A DNA stretch of 64,000 nt from positions 3,035,001-3,099,000 of the forward strand of contig NZ_CP049905.1 of assembly GCF_011305535.1 (NCBI RefSeq), in the 5' to 3' direction. Under the pieces are notes generated by a model. It was not told the DNA's origin. It was given only the letters and a program-made list of their open reading frames with translations, and made no database searches. Source of the stretch: Diaphorobacter sp. HDW4B (GTDB lineage: Bacteria > Pseudomonadota > Gammaproteobacteria > Burkholderiales > Burkholderiaceae_C). Shown in pieces: positions 51,336-61,764 of this stretch (position 1 is the first letter of the stretch; every line of letters starts with the position of its first letter). The translations under genes and the position numbers were made by a program.

Positions 51336-51857
51336 TCAGTCGGGCTGGTCGCCGGGCCGATCCAGCACCCGCCGCAGCTCGCCCAATTGCTCGTAGAGCG
51401 CCTTCACATGCGTGCCGCCAAGCGGCGCAAACATCTGTTCCAGCCATTGCTCGTGCTCGGCCGCCATGCGGTTGAATTGCTGCTGGCCGTTCTTCGTGAG
51501 CCGCACGAACATCGCGCGGCGGTCGCTGTCGTCCACCACGCGCTCGACCCAGCCTTCGGCCACGAGCTGGTCGGTCAGGCCCGTCACATTGCCGCCGGTG
51601 ACCATCAGATATTCCGACAGCGTCTTCATGCGCAGCCCTTCGGGAAAGCGGCTGAGCTGGGCCATGTAGTCAAAGCGCGAGAGCGTGGTGCCGAACTGCG
51701 CCTGCAGGTTGCTGCGGATCGTCTGCTCGATCTGCGTGCTGCAGGTGAGCAGCCGCAGCCACAGCCGCACGGCCTGATGGTCGTCGTGCGACAGGCCCGC
51801 CTCGCGGCCGGGGCGGTCGCTGGCGTAGGGCGGAGAGTCGGGGGCGCGTGACGTCAT
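51336..51857 (-). CDS. MarR-family repressor of the aryl-CoA cluster
   Basis: 173 aa. A winged helix-turn-helix is clear: RFDYMAQLSRFPEGLRMKTL, EYLMVTGGNVTGLTDQLVAE and the wing VVDDSDRRAMFVRLTKNG. Helices at both ends serve dimerisation. It is transcribed divergently from the catabolic operon at 51984, with two direct TTAGTTCTA repeats between them. MarR regulators of such clusters usually leave the DNA when the aryl-CoA ester binds; that effector is inferred. Confidence 0.9.
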   Translation of the reverse strand: MTSRAPDSPPYASDRPGREAGLSHDDHQAVRLWLRLLTCSTQIEQTIRSNLQAQFGTTLSRFDYMAQLSRFPEGLRMKTLSEYLMVTGGNVTGLTDQLVAEGWVERVVDDSDRRAMFVRLTKNGQQQFNRMAAEHEQWLEQMFAPLGGTHVKALYEQLGELRRVLDRPGDQPD

Positions 51858-51908
51858 GGCTGGCTGCTGCGTATCGAAAGAGTCTGTAAAGGACGGCGGT
51901 CTTAAGGG

Positions 51909-51959
51909 TTAGTTCTATCTTAGCTCATCATTGAGTTGTGAATAATTTAGTTCTAAAGT
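51909..51959. promoter_or_regulatory. Operator/promoter region of the aryl-CoA operon
   Basis: TTAGTTCTA occurs at 51909-51917 and again at 51947-51955. Between them is an imperfect dyad around CTCATCATTGAG. A weak promoter, TTGAGT (51931-51936) and TAAAGT (51954-51959) with spacer 17, overlaps the second repeat. These are likely binding sites of the divergent MarR protein. Confidence 0.5.
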
Positions 51960-51983
51960 AATTTCCCGAATCGGAAGACAACC

Positions 51984-54344
<2,361 letters not shown>

Positions 54345-54345
54345 C

Positions 54346-55137
54346 ATGATGAACATGGCATCCACACATCCGACGCCGCTCGCAGGTCAGCACGCCTTGG
54401 TGACAGGCGCGGGACAGGGCATTGGCGAAGCGATTGCGCGGCAACTGCTGGCACGCGGAGCAAAGGTCACCGTGCTCGGCAGACGCGCCGCGCCATTGCA
54501 AACTTTGGTCGAAGAATATGCCGGTCAATGCCAGGCCGTGCAGGCCGATGTGGCGAACGCAGAAGCGGTGCAGGCGGCATTTGAAAACGCGGCCAGCACG
54601 TTCGGCGGCATCGACATTCTCGTGAACAACGCGGGGCAGGCTGCGAGCGCGCCGTTCATGAAGATGGACCTGGCGACATGGAACGCCATGCTGGCCGTGA
54701 ACCTCACCGGCACCATGTTGTGCATCCAGCAGGTGTTGCCCGGCATGGTGGCGCGCGGTGCGGGGCGCATCGTGAACGTGGCGAGCACGGCGGGGCTCAA
54801 GGGCTACGGCTATGTGTCGGCTTACTGCGCGGCCAAGCATGGCGTGATCGGGCTCACGCGCTCGCTCGCGCTGGAGCTGGCATCCAAAGGCATCACCGTC
54901 AACGCCGTGTGCCCCGGCTACACCGAAACCGACATCGTGCGCGACAGCATTGCGCGCGTGGTGCAGAAGACCGGTCGCAGCGAGGAGCAGGCCATGGCCG
55001 AGTTCGTCAAGGGCAATCCGCAGGGGCGTCTGGTGCAGCCGAACGAAGTCGCAGACGCGGTTCTGTGGCTTTGCGGCTCTGGCGCAAGTGCGATCACCGG
55101 GCAAAGCATTGCGGTCGCCGGTGGCGAGGTGATGTGA
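54346..55137 (+). CDS. SDR-family dehydrogenase of the aryl-CoA pathway
   Basis: 263 aa. Rossmann motif GAGQGIG (21-27), NNAG near 97, and the catalytic Y-x3-K in YCAAK near 160. The C-terminus ends with AITGQSIAVAGG, typical of NAD(P)-dependent 3-hydroxyacyl-CoA dehydrogenases. It would oxidise the hydroxyacyl-CoA formed by the hydratase. ATG 54346 has GGAGCGGAG upstream and directly follows the abmA stop. Confidence 0.88.
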   Translation: MMNMASTHPTPLAGQHALVTGAGQGIGEAIARQLLARGAKVTVLGRRAAPLQTLVEEYAGQCQAVQADVANAEAVQAAFENAASTFGGIDILVNNAGQAASAPFMKMDLATWNAMLAVNLTGTMLCIQQVLPGMVARGAGRIVNVASTAGLKGYGYVSAYCAAKHGVIGLTRSLALELASKGITVNAVCPGYTETDIVRDSIARVVQKTGRSEEQAMAEFVKGNPQGRLVQPNEVADAVLWLCGSGASAITGQSIAVAGGEVM

Positions 55138-55179
55138 ACGAACACGAACAACGAACTCAGAAGAAAGCGAGACAAGCAA

Positions 55180-56046
55180 ATGAATGAAAAGCAAACCGGC
55201 TCCACCATCGATCCAGGGCTGCTCGCGGGCAATCGCAAGCAGTTGGCGGGCTATGCGGCGCAGCATTTTCAGTGGCAGGTGGAGAACGGCGTCGGCACCA
55301 TCACGCTGAATCGGCCCGATCGCAAGAACCCGCTGACGTTCGAGTCGTATGCCGAACTGCGCGACCTGTTCCATGAGCTGAAGTGGGCCACCGATGTGAA
55401 GGCCGTGGTGCTGGTGGGCGCGGGCGGCAATTTCTGCTCGGGCGGCGATGTGCATGAAATCATCGGCCCGCTGGTGCAGTTGAAAGCGCCCGAGCTGCTG
55501 ATGTTCACGCGCATGACGGGCGAGCTGGTGAAGATGATGCGCACCTGCCCGCAACCCATCATCGCGGCCATCGATGGCGTGTGCGCGGGAGCAGGCGCGA
55601 TCATGGCGATGTCGTCCGACATGCGGCTTGGCACCGCACGCAGCAAGACCGCGTTTCTGTTCAACCGCGTGGGCCTTGCCGGTTGCGACATGGGGGCCTG
55701 CGCGATCCTGCCGCGCATCATCGGACAGGGCCGTGCGAGCGAGCTGCTCTACACCGGTCGCAGCTTGGGTGGCGAAGAGGGCGAACGCTGGGGCTTCTTC
55801 AATCGCTTGTGCGAGCCGGACGCGGTGCTTGCCGAAGCGCAGAAGCTTGCGGCCGACTTGGTTGCGGGCCCGAGCTTTGCCAACGGCATCACCAAGACCA
55901 TGCTGCACCAGGAATGGGCCATGACCATCGAGCAGGCCATCGAGGCCGAAGCGCAGGCGCAGGCGATCTGCATGCTGACCGAAGATTTCTCGCGTGCGTA
56001 TCACGCCTTCGTCGCCAAGCAGAAACCACAATTCGAGGGGAACTGA
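55180..56046 (+). CDS. Enoyl-CoA hydratase/isomerase of the aryl-CoA pathway
   Basis: 288 aa, crotonase fold. Oxyanion-hole segments are visible: [12 protein letters not shown] (near 84-95) and [10 protein letters not shown] (near 137-146). A 25-residue N-terminal extension precedes the fold. It likely hydrates or opens the reduced ring CoA ester. It lies 42 bp after the SDR gene and 1 bp before the acyl-CoA dehydrogenase gene. Confidence 0.88.
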   Translation: MNEKQTGSTIDPGLLAGNRKQLAGYAAQHFQWQVENGVGTITLNRPDRKNPLTFESYAELRDLFHELKWATDVKAVVLVGAGGNFCSGGDVHEIIGPLVQLKAPELLMFTRMTGELVKMMRTCPQPIIAAIDGVCAGAGAIMAMSSDMRLGTARSKTAFLFNRVGLAGCDMGACAILPRIIGQGRASELLYTGRSLGGEEGERWGFFNRLCEPDAVLAEAQKLAADLVAGPSFANGITKTMLHQEWAMTIEQAIEAEAQAQAICMLTEDFSRAYHAFVAKQKPQFEGN

Positions 56047-56047
56047 C

Positions 56048-57220
56048 ATGGCCGATCAAAGCTATCTGAAATGGCCGTTCTTCGATGCGCGGCATGAAGC
56101 GCTGGCATTGGAGCTTGATGCATGGGCCGCGCAAAACATCGCGCATGAACATGGCTCCGATGTGGATGCGGAGTGCCGTCAGCTTGTCCAGCAATTGGGT
56201 GCCGCCGGGTGGCTCAAGCACGCGGTTGCCGGTGCGGTGTTTGGCGGCGCGGGCGAGCAGATCGACACACGCGCCATCTGCCTGATTCGTGAAACGCTGG
56301 CGCGACACAGCGGCTTGGCCGATTTCGCATTCGCCATGCAGGGACTGGGGTCGGGTGCGATCTCGCTGGCGGGTTCGGGCGCGCAGAAGGAGCGCTATCT
56401 CACGCGCGTGGCCAAGGGCGAATCGATTGCGGCGTTTGCGCTGTCCGAGCCGAATGCGGGATCGGATGTGGCGGCCATGAGTTGCGAGGCGCGGCTTGAA
56501 GGCGATCACTATGTCATCAACGGCGAGAAGACCTGGATTTCCAACGGCGGCATTGCCGATTTCTACGTCGTGTTCGTGCGCACCGGCGAAGCGCCCGGTG
56601 CGCGCGGCATCACCGCATTGATCGTCGATGCGGGAATGCCGGGCTTCGAGATCGCAGAGCGCATCGATGTGATTGCGCCGCACCCGCTTGCGCGCTTGAA
56701 ATTCAGCAACTGCCGCGTACCGGTGACGCAGCGTGTGGGCGCTGCAGGCGAGGGCTTCAAGGTGGCGATGCGCACGCTCGACGTGTTCCGCACCTCGGTG
56801 GCGGCTGCGGCATTGGGCTTTGCGCGCCGCGCGTTGGATGAAGCGTTGCAGCGCGCCACGTCGCGCAAGATGTTTGGCGGCGTGCTCGCCGACTTCCAGC
56901 TCACGCAGGCCAAACTCGCGCAGATGGCCACGCAGATCGACAGCGCCGCGCTGCTCACTTACCGCGCGGCATGGCAGCGCGATCAGGGCCAGAACGTCAC
57001 GCGCGAAGCGGCCATGGCCAAGATGACCGCGACGGAAAACGCGCAGCAGGTGATCGACGCTGCAGTGCAGATGTGGGGCGGCTTGGGCGTTGTCAGCAAG
57101 CAGCCGGTGGAGCGCCTGTATCGCGAGATTCGCGCCTTGCGCATCTACGAAGGCGCAACCGAAGTGCAGCAACTCATCATCGCGCGCGAGCTGCTCAAAG
57201 AGGTTGCCGCGCGCGCCTGA
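56048..57220 (+). CDS. Acyl-CoA dehydrogenase of the aryl-CoA pathway
   Basis: 390 aa. FAD-binding signatures [14 protein letters not shown] (near 137) and WISNGG (near 168), and C-terminal [20 protein letters not shown] with [12 protein letters not shown]. The Glu in YEG is the family's usual catalytic base position. It would introduce a double bond into the ring or ring-opened CoA intermediate. It starts 1 bp after the hydratase gene. Confidence 0.9.
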   Translation: MADQSYLKWPFFDARHEALALELDAWAAQNIAHEHGSDVDAECRQLVQQLGAAGWLKHAVAGAVFGGAGEQIDTRAICLIRETLARHSGLADFAFAMQGLGSGAISLAGSGAQKERYLTRVAKGESIAAFALSEPNAGSDVAAMSCEARLEGDHYVINGEKTWISNGGIADFYVVFVRTGEAPGARGITALIVDAGMPGFEIAERIDVIAPHPLARLKFSNCRVPVTQRVGAAGEGFKVAMRTLDVFRTSVAAAALGFARRALDEALQRATSRKMFGGVLADFQLTQAKLAQMATQIDSAALLTYRAAWQRDQGQNVTREAAMAKMTATENAQQVIDAAVQMWGGLGVVSKQPVERLYREIRALRIYEGATEVQQLIIARELLKEVAARA

Positions 57221-57268
57221 ATGCGCCTGCCCATCCGTCCATCATGTGTTTGCGAGAGGTTGATTTTC

Positions 57269-58888
57269 ATGTCCTACACCGCTCACGTCGATACCTTTGC
57301 GGCCGATCATCTGCCGCCACCTGAGCAGCAGCCGCAGTTCCATTTCGATCTGCCCGAACTGCAGTTTCCCGCGCGCTTGAACTGCGCCACCGAACTGCTC
57401 GACCGCCATGTGCGCGAAGGTCGCGGCGAGCGTCTGGCGCTGCAGGCGCCCGGCGTGCGCTGGACATACGCGCAGTTGCTCGAGCAGGCCAATCGCATTG
57501 CCAATGTGCTCGTGCGTGATATGGGCCTCGTGCCCGGCAATCGCGTGCTGCTGTTTGGGCCCAACAATCCGATGATGGTGGCGAGTTGGTTCGGTGTGGT
57601 CAAAGCAGGCGGCATTGCGGTGAGCGCCATGCCGCTGCTGCGCGCCAAGGAGTTGTCGGCCATCGTCGACATTGCACAGATCAGCCACGCGCTGTGCGAC
57701 GAGCGCCTGCGCGAAGAGGTCGAAGGCACGCAGCAGAAATCGCCCGCGCTGCGCCATGTGCGCTACTTCAATGCGCCTGCGGGCGATGCGCAATCGCTGG
57801 AAGACATGATGCAGAAGGCGTCGGCCGAGTTCAGCAATGTCGATACCGCAGCGACAGACACTTGCCTGTTCGGCTTCACTTCGGGAACGACCGGTGTGCC
57901 CAAGGCCACCATGCATTTTCATCGCGATGTGATGGCGGTCTGCGCCTGCTGGCCCCGGCATGTGCTGCGCGCAAATGCGGACGATGTATTCATCGGTAGC
58001 CCGCCGATCGCGTTCACGTTCGGGCTGGGTGGTCAGGTGCTTTTTCCGATGTCGATTGGCGCGTCGATGTCGCTGATCGAGAAGGTCGGACCACAGCAGT
58101 TGGTGGAAGGCATCGAGCAGTTCGGTGCAACGGTGATGTTCACTGCTCCCACCTCGTATCGCACCATGTCAGCGTATGCGGATCGCCTTCGCCGGAGCAC
58201 GCTGCGCAAATGCGTTTCGGCGGGCGAGGCGCTGAATGCGTCCACGCGTGCGATGTGGAAGGACGGCACGGGCATCGAGATCATCGACGGCATTGGCTCG
58301 ACCGAGCTGCTGCATATTTTCATCTCGCACCGCGAAGACGAAGCGCATGCGGGTGCCACCGGCAAGGCCGTTCCGGGTTATCGGGCGAAAGTGGTGGACG
58401 ACGATGGCAATGAGGTGCCCGTCGGCGCGGTGGGAAAGCTGGCGGTGCAAGGCCCGACGGGTTGCCGTTATCTCAACGACGAGCGGCAGCGCAAGTACGT
58501 GGTGGGCGGCTGGAACATGACGGGCGATGCTTACGTGATGGACGAGAACGGTTATTTCATCTACCAGGCGCGCACCGACGACATGATCATCTCGGCGGGC
58601 TACAACATCGCCGCGCCCGAGGTGGAGGACGCGTTGATGGCCCACGCAGCCGTCGCCGAATGCGCAGTGATCGGTGCGCCGGATACGGAGCGCGGGCAGA
58701 TCGTCAAGGCGTTCGTGGTGCTCAAGGAAGGCAGCGCGGGCGACGATGCGATGGTTCGCCAACTGCAGGATTTCGTGAAGCAGACGGTCGCGCCGTACAA
58801 GTACCCGCGCGCTGTCGAATTCGTGAAATCCCTGCCGCGCACCGCGACCGGAAAACTGCAGCGCTTCAAGCTGCATGCGAAGACATGA
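57269..58888 (+). CDS. abmG: Aryl-CoA ligase (2-aminobenzoate-CoA ligase-like)
   Basis: 539 aa of the ANL superfamily, benzoate-CoA ligase branch. P-loop FTSGTTGVPKA near 204-214; GIGSTELLHIF near 341; GYNIAAPEVEDAL near 449; catalytic Lys in RTATGKLQR near 527. It activates the acid as acyl-AMP and then forms the CoA thioester. The pathway context suggests 2-aminobenzoate, but benzoate or salicylate are possible. ATG 57269 is chosen for its GAGAGG; an upstream ATG at 57221 adds 16 unlikely residues. The stop overlaps the next gene as ATGA. Confidence 0.85.
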   Translation: MSYTAHVDTFAADHLPPPEQQPQFHFDLPELQFPARLNCATELLDRHVREGRGERLALQAPGVRWTYAQLLEQANRIANVLVRDMGLVPGNRVLLFGPNNPMMVASWFGVVKAGGIAVSAMPLLRAKELSAIVDIAQISHALCDERLREEVEGTQQKSPALRHVRYFNAPAGDAQSLEDMMQKASAEFSNVDTAATDTCLFGFTSGTTGVPKATMHFHRDVMAVCACWPRHVLRANADDVFIGSPPIAFTFGLGGQVLFPMSIGASMSLIEKVGPQQLVEGIEQFGATVMFTAPTSYRTMSAYADRLRRSTLRKCVSAGEALNASTRAMWKDGTGIEIIDGIGSTELLHIFISHREDEAHAGATGKAVPGYRAKVVDDDGNEVPVGAVGKLAVQGPTGCRYLNDERQRKYVVGGWNMTGDAYVMDENGYFIYQARTDDMIISAGYNIAAPEVEDALMAHAAVAECAVIGAPDTERGQIVKAFVVLKEGSAGDDAMVRQLQDFVKQTVAPYKYPRAVEFVKSLPRTATGKLQRFKLHAKT

Positions 58889-59367
58889 CTACGACAAAGA
58901 CGATGAACCTGACGAATGCCGCGCGTCGTTTTTTGCGGCCCGTTCCCATCCGCTTTGCGCATTGCGATCCGGCGGGGATCATCTTTTTTCCGCAATACCT
59001 CGTGCTGTTCAACGGACTGGTCGAGGACTGGTTCAACGAGGGGCTGGGAGTCTCTTACGCAGCGATGCTCGCCGAGCAGCGCACGGGGCTACCCATCGTG
59101 CATCTGGAGTGCGACTTTCGCGCGATCACGCGCATGGGCGAGACGGTCGATCTGGGGCTGATGGTGAGCCGATTGGGATCGCGTTCCATCACGCTGGATA
59201 TGGAATGCCGAGGCACTGCCGATGGCGTCCTGCGCGTGGCGGCGCGCAAGGTGCTGGTGTTCACCAGCTTGGATACGCACGAAGCCATTGCCGCACCTGC
59301 GCACATCCGCGCAGCGATCGAGCGCTGGATGGATGAACCGAACCCACACACAAGTGAATCTGAATGA
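58885..59367 (+). CDS. 4-hydroxybenzoyl-CoA-type hotdog thioesterase
   Basis: 160 aa. The conserved N-terminal motif of the family is intact: RFAHCDPAGIIFFPQY with the catalytic D28. One hotdog domain. It probably releases CoA from dead-end or unused aryl-CoA esters and protects the CoA pool, as in other aryl-CoA clusters. It overlaps the ligase gene by 4 bp. Confidence 0.9.
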   Translation: MTTTKTMNLTNAARRFLRPVPIRFAHCDPAGIIFFPQYLVLFNGLVEDWFNEGLGVSYAAMLAEQRTGLPIVHLECDFRAITRMGETVDLGLMVSRLGSRSITLDMECRGTADGVLRVAARKVLVFTSLDTHEAIAAPAHIRAAIERWMDEPNPHTSESE

Positions 59368-59388
59368 GTCGAAAGGATGGATGAGAAC

Positions 59389-59808
59389 ATGACCACAACC
59401 ACATCAAACACACCAACCAAACAAGCACTGCTTCCAGAGGGCTGGCCGCGTCCCAAGGGCTATGCCAACGGCGTCGCCGCGAGCGGGCGCATGGTGTTCG
59501 TGGCCGGGATGATCGGCTGGGATGGGCAGGGTGTCTTCCACACGGACGACTTTGCGGGGCAGGTGCGGCAAGCGCTGCAGAACGTGGTCGATGTGCTGGC
59601 GGCGGGTGGCGCAAAGCCCGAGCACATCGTGCGCATGACGTGGTATGTGACGAGCAAGAAGGAGTATCTGGCTGCGGGGCGCGAAGTGGGGCAGGCTTAC
59701 AAGGAGGTGATTGGGTCGTTCGACATTGCGATGACGGCCGTTGAAGTGGCGGATCTCATCGAAGACCGGGCCAAAGTGGAAATCGAGTGCACCGCCGTCG
59801 TGCCTTGA
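59389..59808 (+). CDS. RidA-like protein lacking the usual catalytic arginine
   Basis: 139 aa, YjgF/YER057c/UK114 fold: VAASGRMVFVAGMIGWDG, QALQNVVDVLAAGGAKPEHI, and the C-terminal EIECTAVV. In RidA the motif FPARSxVEV supplies the Arg that drives imine deamination; here the aligned stretch reads SFDIAMTAVEV, so Met seems to replace it. It may bind an amino-dienone intermediate of 2-aminobenzoyl-CoA breakdown or help release ammonia by another way. ATG 59389 is preferred over 59377. Last gene of the operon. Confidence 0.85.
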   Translation: MTTTTSNTPTKQALLPEGWPRPKGYANGVAASGRMVFVAGMIGWDGQGVFHTDDFAGQVRQALQNVVDVLAAGGAKPEHIVRMTWYVTSKKEYLAAGREVGQAYKEVIGSFDIAMTAVEVADLIEDRAKVEIECTAVVP

Positions 59809-59830
59809 GTTGATTTTGCTTTGGTGTTTA

Positions 59831-59961
59831 CGAAGCCTTGCGGCTTCGATTGGTCATTCGTTTGGAGGCGGCAATACAGCCCTTCATACTTTGTTGCGAA
59901 GCCTTGCCGTATAGGAATACTGTCTGCGGCTTCGCGTCGCGTCTGAAGGGCTGTCTTGCCG
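59831..59961. repeat. Nested inverted repeats after the aryl-CoA operon
   Basis: A small hairpin CGAAGCC/GGCTTCG (59831-59837 with 59842-59848) comes first. Then a large one: CGGCAATACAGCCCTTCA (59869-59886) pairs with 59944-59961 with one mismatch, and inside it GCGAAGCC (59896-59903) pairs with GGCTTCGC (59928-59935). CGAAGCCTTG is shared by both. No T run follows. It may end transcription from both sides or be a small repeat element. Confidence 0.7.
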
Positions 59962-60027
59962 TTGTGGTGCGAGTTCTAGGCGTGCGAATGCTGCTTGGCT
60001 TTGCTGGCGCTTGCGCGCCTATTTGTT

Positions 60028-61230
60028 TTAGAAGTCCAGCAGGCTGAAGCCCACTGACAGCACGTTGCGCTTGAAGTTGTAGTCGATCAGGCTGTCGCCA
60101 TAACCGCTGAAGAAGCTGGCGTGCAGGCGCAGGTTGCTTTTGCCGCCGAGCCAGCCTTCGCCCAGGGTGTGCATCCAGTCGATCTTGCCGGAGCCCTTGC
60201 CGTGGCCGTTGAGGGAGCCGCGTGCGGTCAGGCCGAGGTAGTTGCGTTGATTGACGTTCCAGCCCAGGCGCAGTTCGCCGCGTCCGAGGTAGTTCTGGAT
60301 GTTGGGGTTGTTGTCGTCTTCGGCGCTTTCTTTGATGCGTTTCCAGAGCTTGGCTTCGATGTTGACGCGGTTGGGCAGCTCGAAGCCGGTCATCACGTAG
60401 TAGCGGTTCCAGCTGCGCGAGAGCGGGTCGCTCTGGCCGTTGGACTGGTGGGCCAGGCCCACGCCGGAATAGCGCCAGCGCCAGCCGCCGGGCAGCTCGG
60501 CGGTGGTGGGGTAGACGTACATGATTTCCGGCTCGTGGTCCGTGTTGCGGAAGGGGCGGGAGATCTTGGAGTTGAACAGCTGCCACGACGATTGCTGTGT
60601 GTAGCCGAGCCACAGCGAATCGCGGTACTTGGAATCAGCGCTTGTGAGCAGGCCCGATGCGAGCTTGGTGCGCACCGAGAATTGCAGACGCATTTCCTGT
60701 TTCTGATAGGGCCGCTCGAAGTTGGCACTGTTGACCGGATTGCCCGATGTGGGCTGGCGGTTGATCTCGTCCGCGCCCGAGGCCATGACGGACACCGGAC
60801 GGTAGCCACGGAAGCTGAAGGCTCCGCAGTCCGTGCCTTCTTCGAGTTCCCAGAAGCGCGAGACTTCGGAGAACGAGGCATCGCGGCAGCCGCCGTTGGG
60901 CTGGGCTGCTGGTTGCGCATCGGCCACGAGTTCCGCAGGCGGGCGCAGTTGCGCTTGTGCGCCGCTGTCGTTGTTGCTCGTCGCTGCGGTTTGCGTGGTG
61001 ACAGGCTCTGGCGAACTGGGGCCGATGACGGTTGGCTTGGGTTGGGCGCTGGCCCATTGGTCAAAGCAGGCGAGACGCGCGGCGCTGTCCGTCTGCGCCG
61101 TGCACTGGCGCCATGCGGTTTCAGGCGACGAATCGGCGGATTGCGCCTGAGCGGCCATGGGCAGAGAACCGCACAGCATGGCTGCAGCAGCGGCAGAGGC
61201 GCGAAGAAGGGTGTGTGACATGGTGGTCAT
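60028..61230 (-). CDS. pldA: Outer membrane phospholipase A
   Basis: 400 aa from ATG 61230 (a second ATG at 61221 is possible). A signal peptide (cut near AQA-Q) and an unusual 100-residue Pro/Gln/Thr-rich N-terminal region precede the 12-strand barrel. Catalytic residues are H261 and S263 in GLAHQSNGQSDP, where S/T-R-S-W-N-R-Y-Y follows as usual. The C-terminus ends in Phe, as outer-membrane barrels do. It cleaves phospholipids that reach the outer leaflet. The barrel part looks complete, and the added N-terminal part is longer than in E. coli OmpLA. Confidence 0.9.
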   Translation of the reverse strand: MTTMSHTLLRASAAAAAMLCGSLPMAAQAQSADSSPETAWRQCTAQTDSAARLACFDQWASAQPKPTVIGPSSPEPVTTQTAATSNNDSGAQAQLRPPAELVADAQPAAQPNGGCRDASFSEVSRFWELEEGTDCGAFSFRGYRPVSVMASGADEINRQPTSGNPVNSANFERPYQKQEMRLQFSVRTKLASGLLTSADSKYRDSLWLGYTQQSSWQLFNSKISRPFRNTDHEPEIMYVYPTTAELPGGWRWRYSGVGLAHQSNGQSDPLSRSWNRYYVMTGFELPNRVNIEAKLWKRIKESAEDDNNPNIQNYLGRGELRLGWNVNQRNYLGLTARGSLNGHGKGSGKIDWMHTLGEGWLGGKSNLRLHASFFSGYGDSLIDYNFKRNVLSVGFSLLDF

Positions 61231-61293
61231 GCAAAGTGTGGAGTGCAGGAACAAGGCAGCGCTGACGATGTGCAAGCTGCCTTGTCTCGAAAA

Positions 61294-61722
61294 TCATTTC
61301 GCGGACTTGCGCATGGTGAATTTGAGGCTGCGGTCGTCGCTGCCCGCCCATTCGCCGCGAATGACGCGTGCGCAACTTCCTTCGGCCACGGTGCCGTACC
61401 AGTTGCCGCTCACGCTTTTGCCGTCGCGCGATTCTTCCATGGTGAGTTCGCCCTTGTTCACATCACCGACGACGATGGTCTGAAAGCCGGGTCGGGTGAT
61501 CGAGCCCTTGACGGTGCCGTCCCATTCGGGGTGAGGGCCGAGGTCGATGGTGATGGGGCCGGGTTCGCCGTCCATCTGCACGCTCCAGCGGCCTAGCAGT
61601 TCGGGCTGCTCCATCTGCTGCGCAGTGGGGCAAGCGGGACGTGGCGCGGGGAGGCTGGAGCAGGCCGCCAGCAGCGTGGTGATCGAAGCGATGGCCCATG
61701 TCTTGAAGAAGGCTGTTTGCAT
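61294..61722 (-). CDS. Small lipoprotein of unknown function
   Basis: 142 aa. Lipobox LLAAC with Cys21, then SSLPAPRP. Residue 22 is Ser, so sorting to the outer membrane is expected. The domain is beta-rich (GRWSVQMDGEPGPITIDLG; GKSVSGNWYGTV), like a lipocalin-like or META-like small barrel, but no family is certain. It ends 64 bp before pldA on the same strand and is likely transcribed with it. Confidence 0.78.
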   Translation of the reverse strand: MQTAFFKTWAIASITTLLAACSSLPAPRPACPTAQQMEQPELLGRWSVQMDGEPGPITIDLGPHPEWDGTVKGSITRPGFQTIVVGDVNKGELTMEESRDGKSVSGNWYGTVAEGSCARVIRGEWAGSDDRSLKFTMRKSAK

Positions 61723-61764
61723 ATCCGGTCGGTTCGTATCTCGGTTCGTCAGAGCTTCAGCACG

